From NCBI RefSeq assembly GCF_018991925.1, contig NW_024732384.1, forward strand, positions 45,001-109,000: a stretch of 64,000 nt of DNA, read 5' to 3'. Source of the DNA: Homarus americanus. Its lineage: Eukaryota; Arthropoda; Malacostraca; Decapoda; Nephropidae. The translations under genes were made by a program, and so were the position numbers. This document shows, piece by piece, positions 63,932-64,000 of the stretch (positions within the stretch are counted from its first letter, which is position 1; every line of letters starts with the position of its first letter). Below the pieces are notes generated by a model, which was given only the letters and a program-made list of their open reading frames with translations, was not told the origin of the DNA and made no database searches.

Positions 63932-64000
63932 CCTCTCACAAATGCTCTCTACCTCTCAAACTCTCTCTACCTCTCACAAATGCTCTCTACCTCTCACAAA
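63932..64000. repeat. CTCTCACAAATG minisatellite, cut by window end
   Basis: About three copies of a unit containing CTCTACCTCTCACAAATG run off the window edge. Confidence 0.85.

Noticed and set aside
1..64000. A bacterial-type defence system, operon or prophage
   Set aside because: Spliced genes, tRNA with internal promoter, SINEs/LINEs and telomere-type repeats show eukaryotic DNA. No such system is present.

Overview
The window looks like nuclear DNA of a decapod crustacean, or a close arthropod relative. The grounds are spliced genes of arthropod type, interstitial (TTAGG)n arrays (the arthropod telomere motif), very dense micro- and minisatellites, CR1/L2-like and other non-LTR retroelements, hAT and pogo/Tigger-like DNA transposons, and a tRNA-Ala(AGC) gene with a typical arthropod sequence. 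There are no operons, ribosome binding sites or prokaryotic features. The organism call is an inference. The gene models are hand-spliced: exons were joined at GT/AG sites and the reading phase was checked across each join.

Layout. (1) 1-12.8 kb, minus strand: a complete 15-exon ABCG half-transporter of the white/scarlet/brown group, best matching scarlet. It runs from an ATG at 12808 to a stop at 1789, 719 codons, with every phase consistent. Its introns hold a dead CR1/L2-like retroelement, several minisatellites and (TTAGG)n arrays. A second, internally deleted element of the same retroelement family lies beyond its 3' end. (2) 12.8-18.2 kb: telomere-like arrays, a dead non-LTR fragment with a YADD box, about 1.3 kb of (GGT)n-like DNA, a dead retroelement-type ORF and a 42-bp minisatellite. 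(3) 18.5-20.4 kb, plus strand: a short three-exon gene predicted to encode a 103-residue single-pass membrane protein. Its N-terminus resembles the cytosolic tail and anchor of M13 (neprilysin-like) peptidases but it has no peptidase domain. Its second intron carries a dead hAT element with an 8-bp target duplication. (4) 21-24.3 kb: retroelement debris and an intact tRNA-Ala(AGC) on the minus strand. (5) 25.2-58.7 kb, plus strand: a 15-exon gene for translation initiation factor eIF4B (RRM, DRDRGG-rich middle, Gly-rich linkers with IFG-PVDTA motifs, acidic C-terminus). Exons 8 and 9 are copies of one another, flanking intron included. Exon 11 has a net +2 frameshift in its Gly tract. (6) 58.7-64 kb: 3' UTR, then repeat remnants with no recognised gene.

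The two main genes are not functionally linked. Scarlet-type transporters load eye-pigment precursors into pigment granules. eIF4B stimulates the eIF4A helicase during ribosome recruitment. The large introns of eIF4B are the main transposon reservoir. They hold pogo/Tigger-like elements with TA duplications, two hAT elements 37 bp apart with perfect 8-bp duplications, a 5S rRNA-derived sequence, a tRNA-derived SINE, and a 2.5-kb inverted-repeat element whose ORF could be an uncharacterised transposase.
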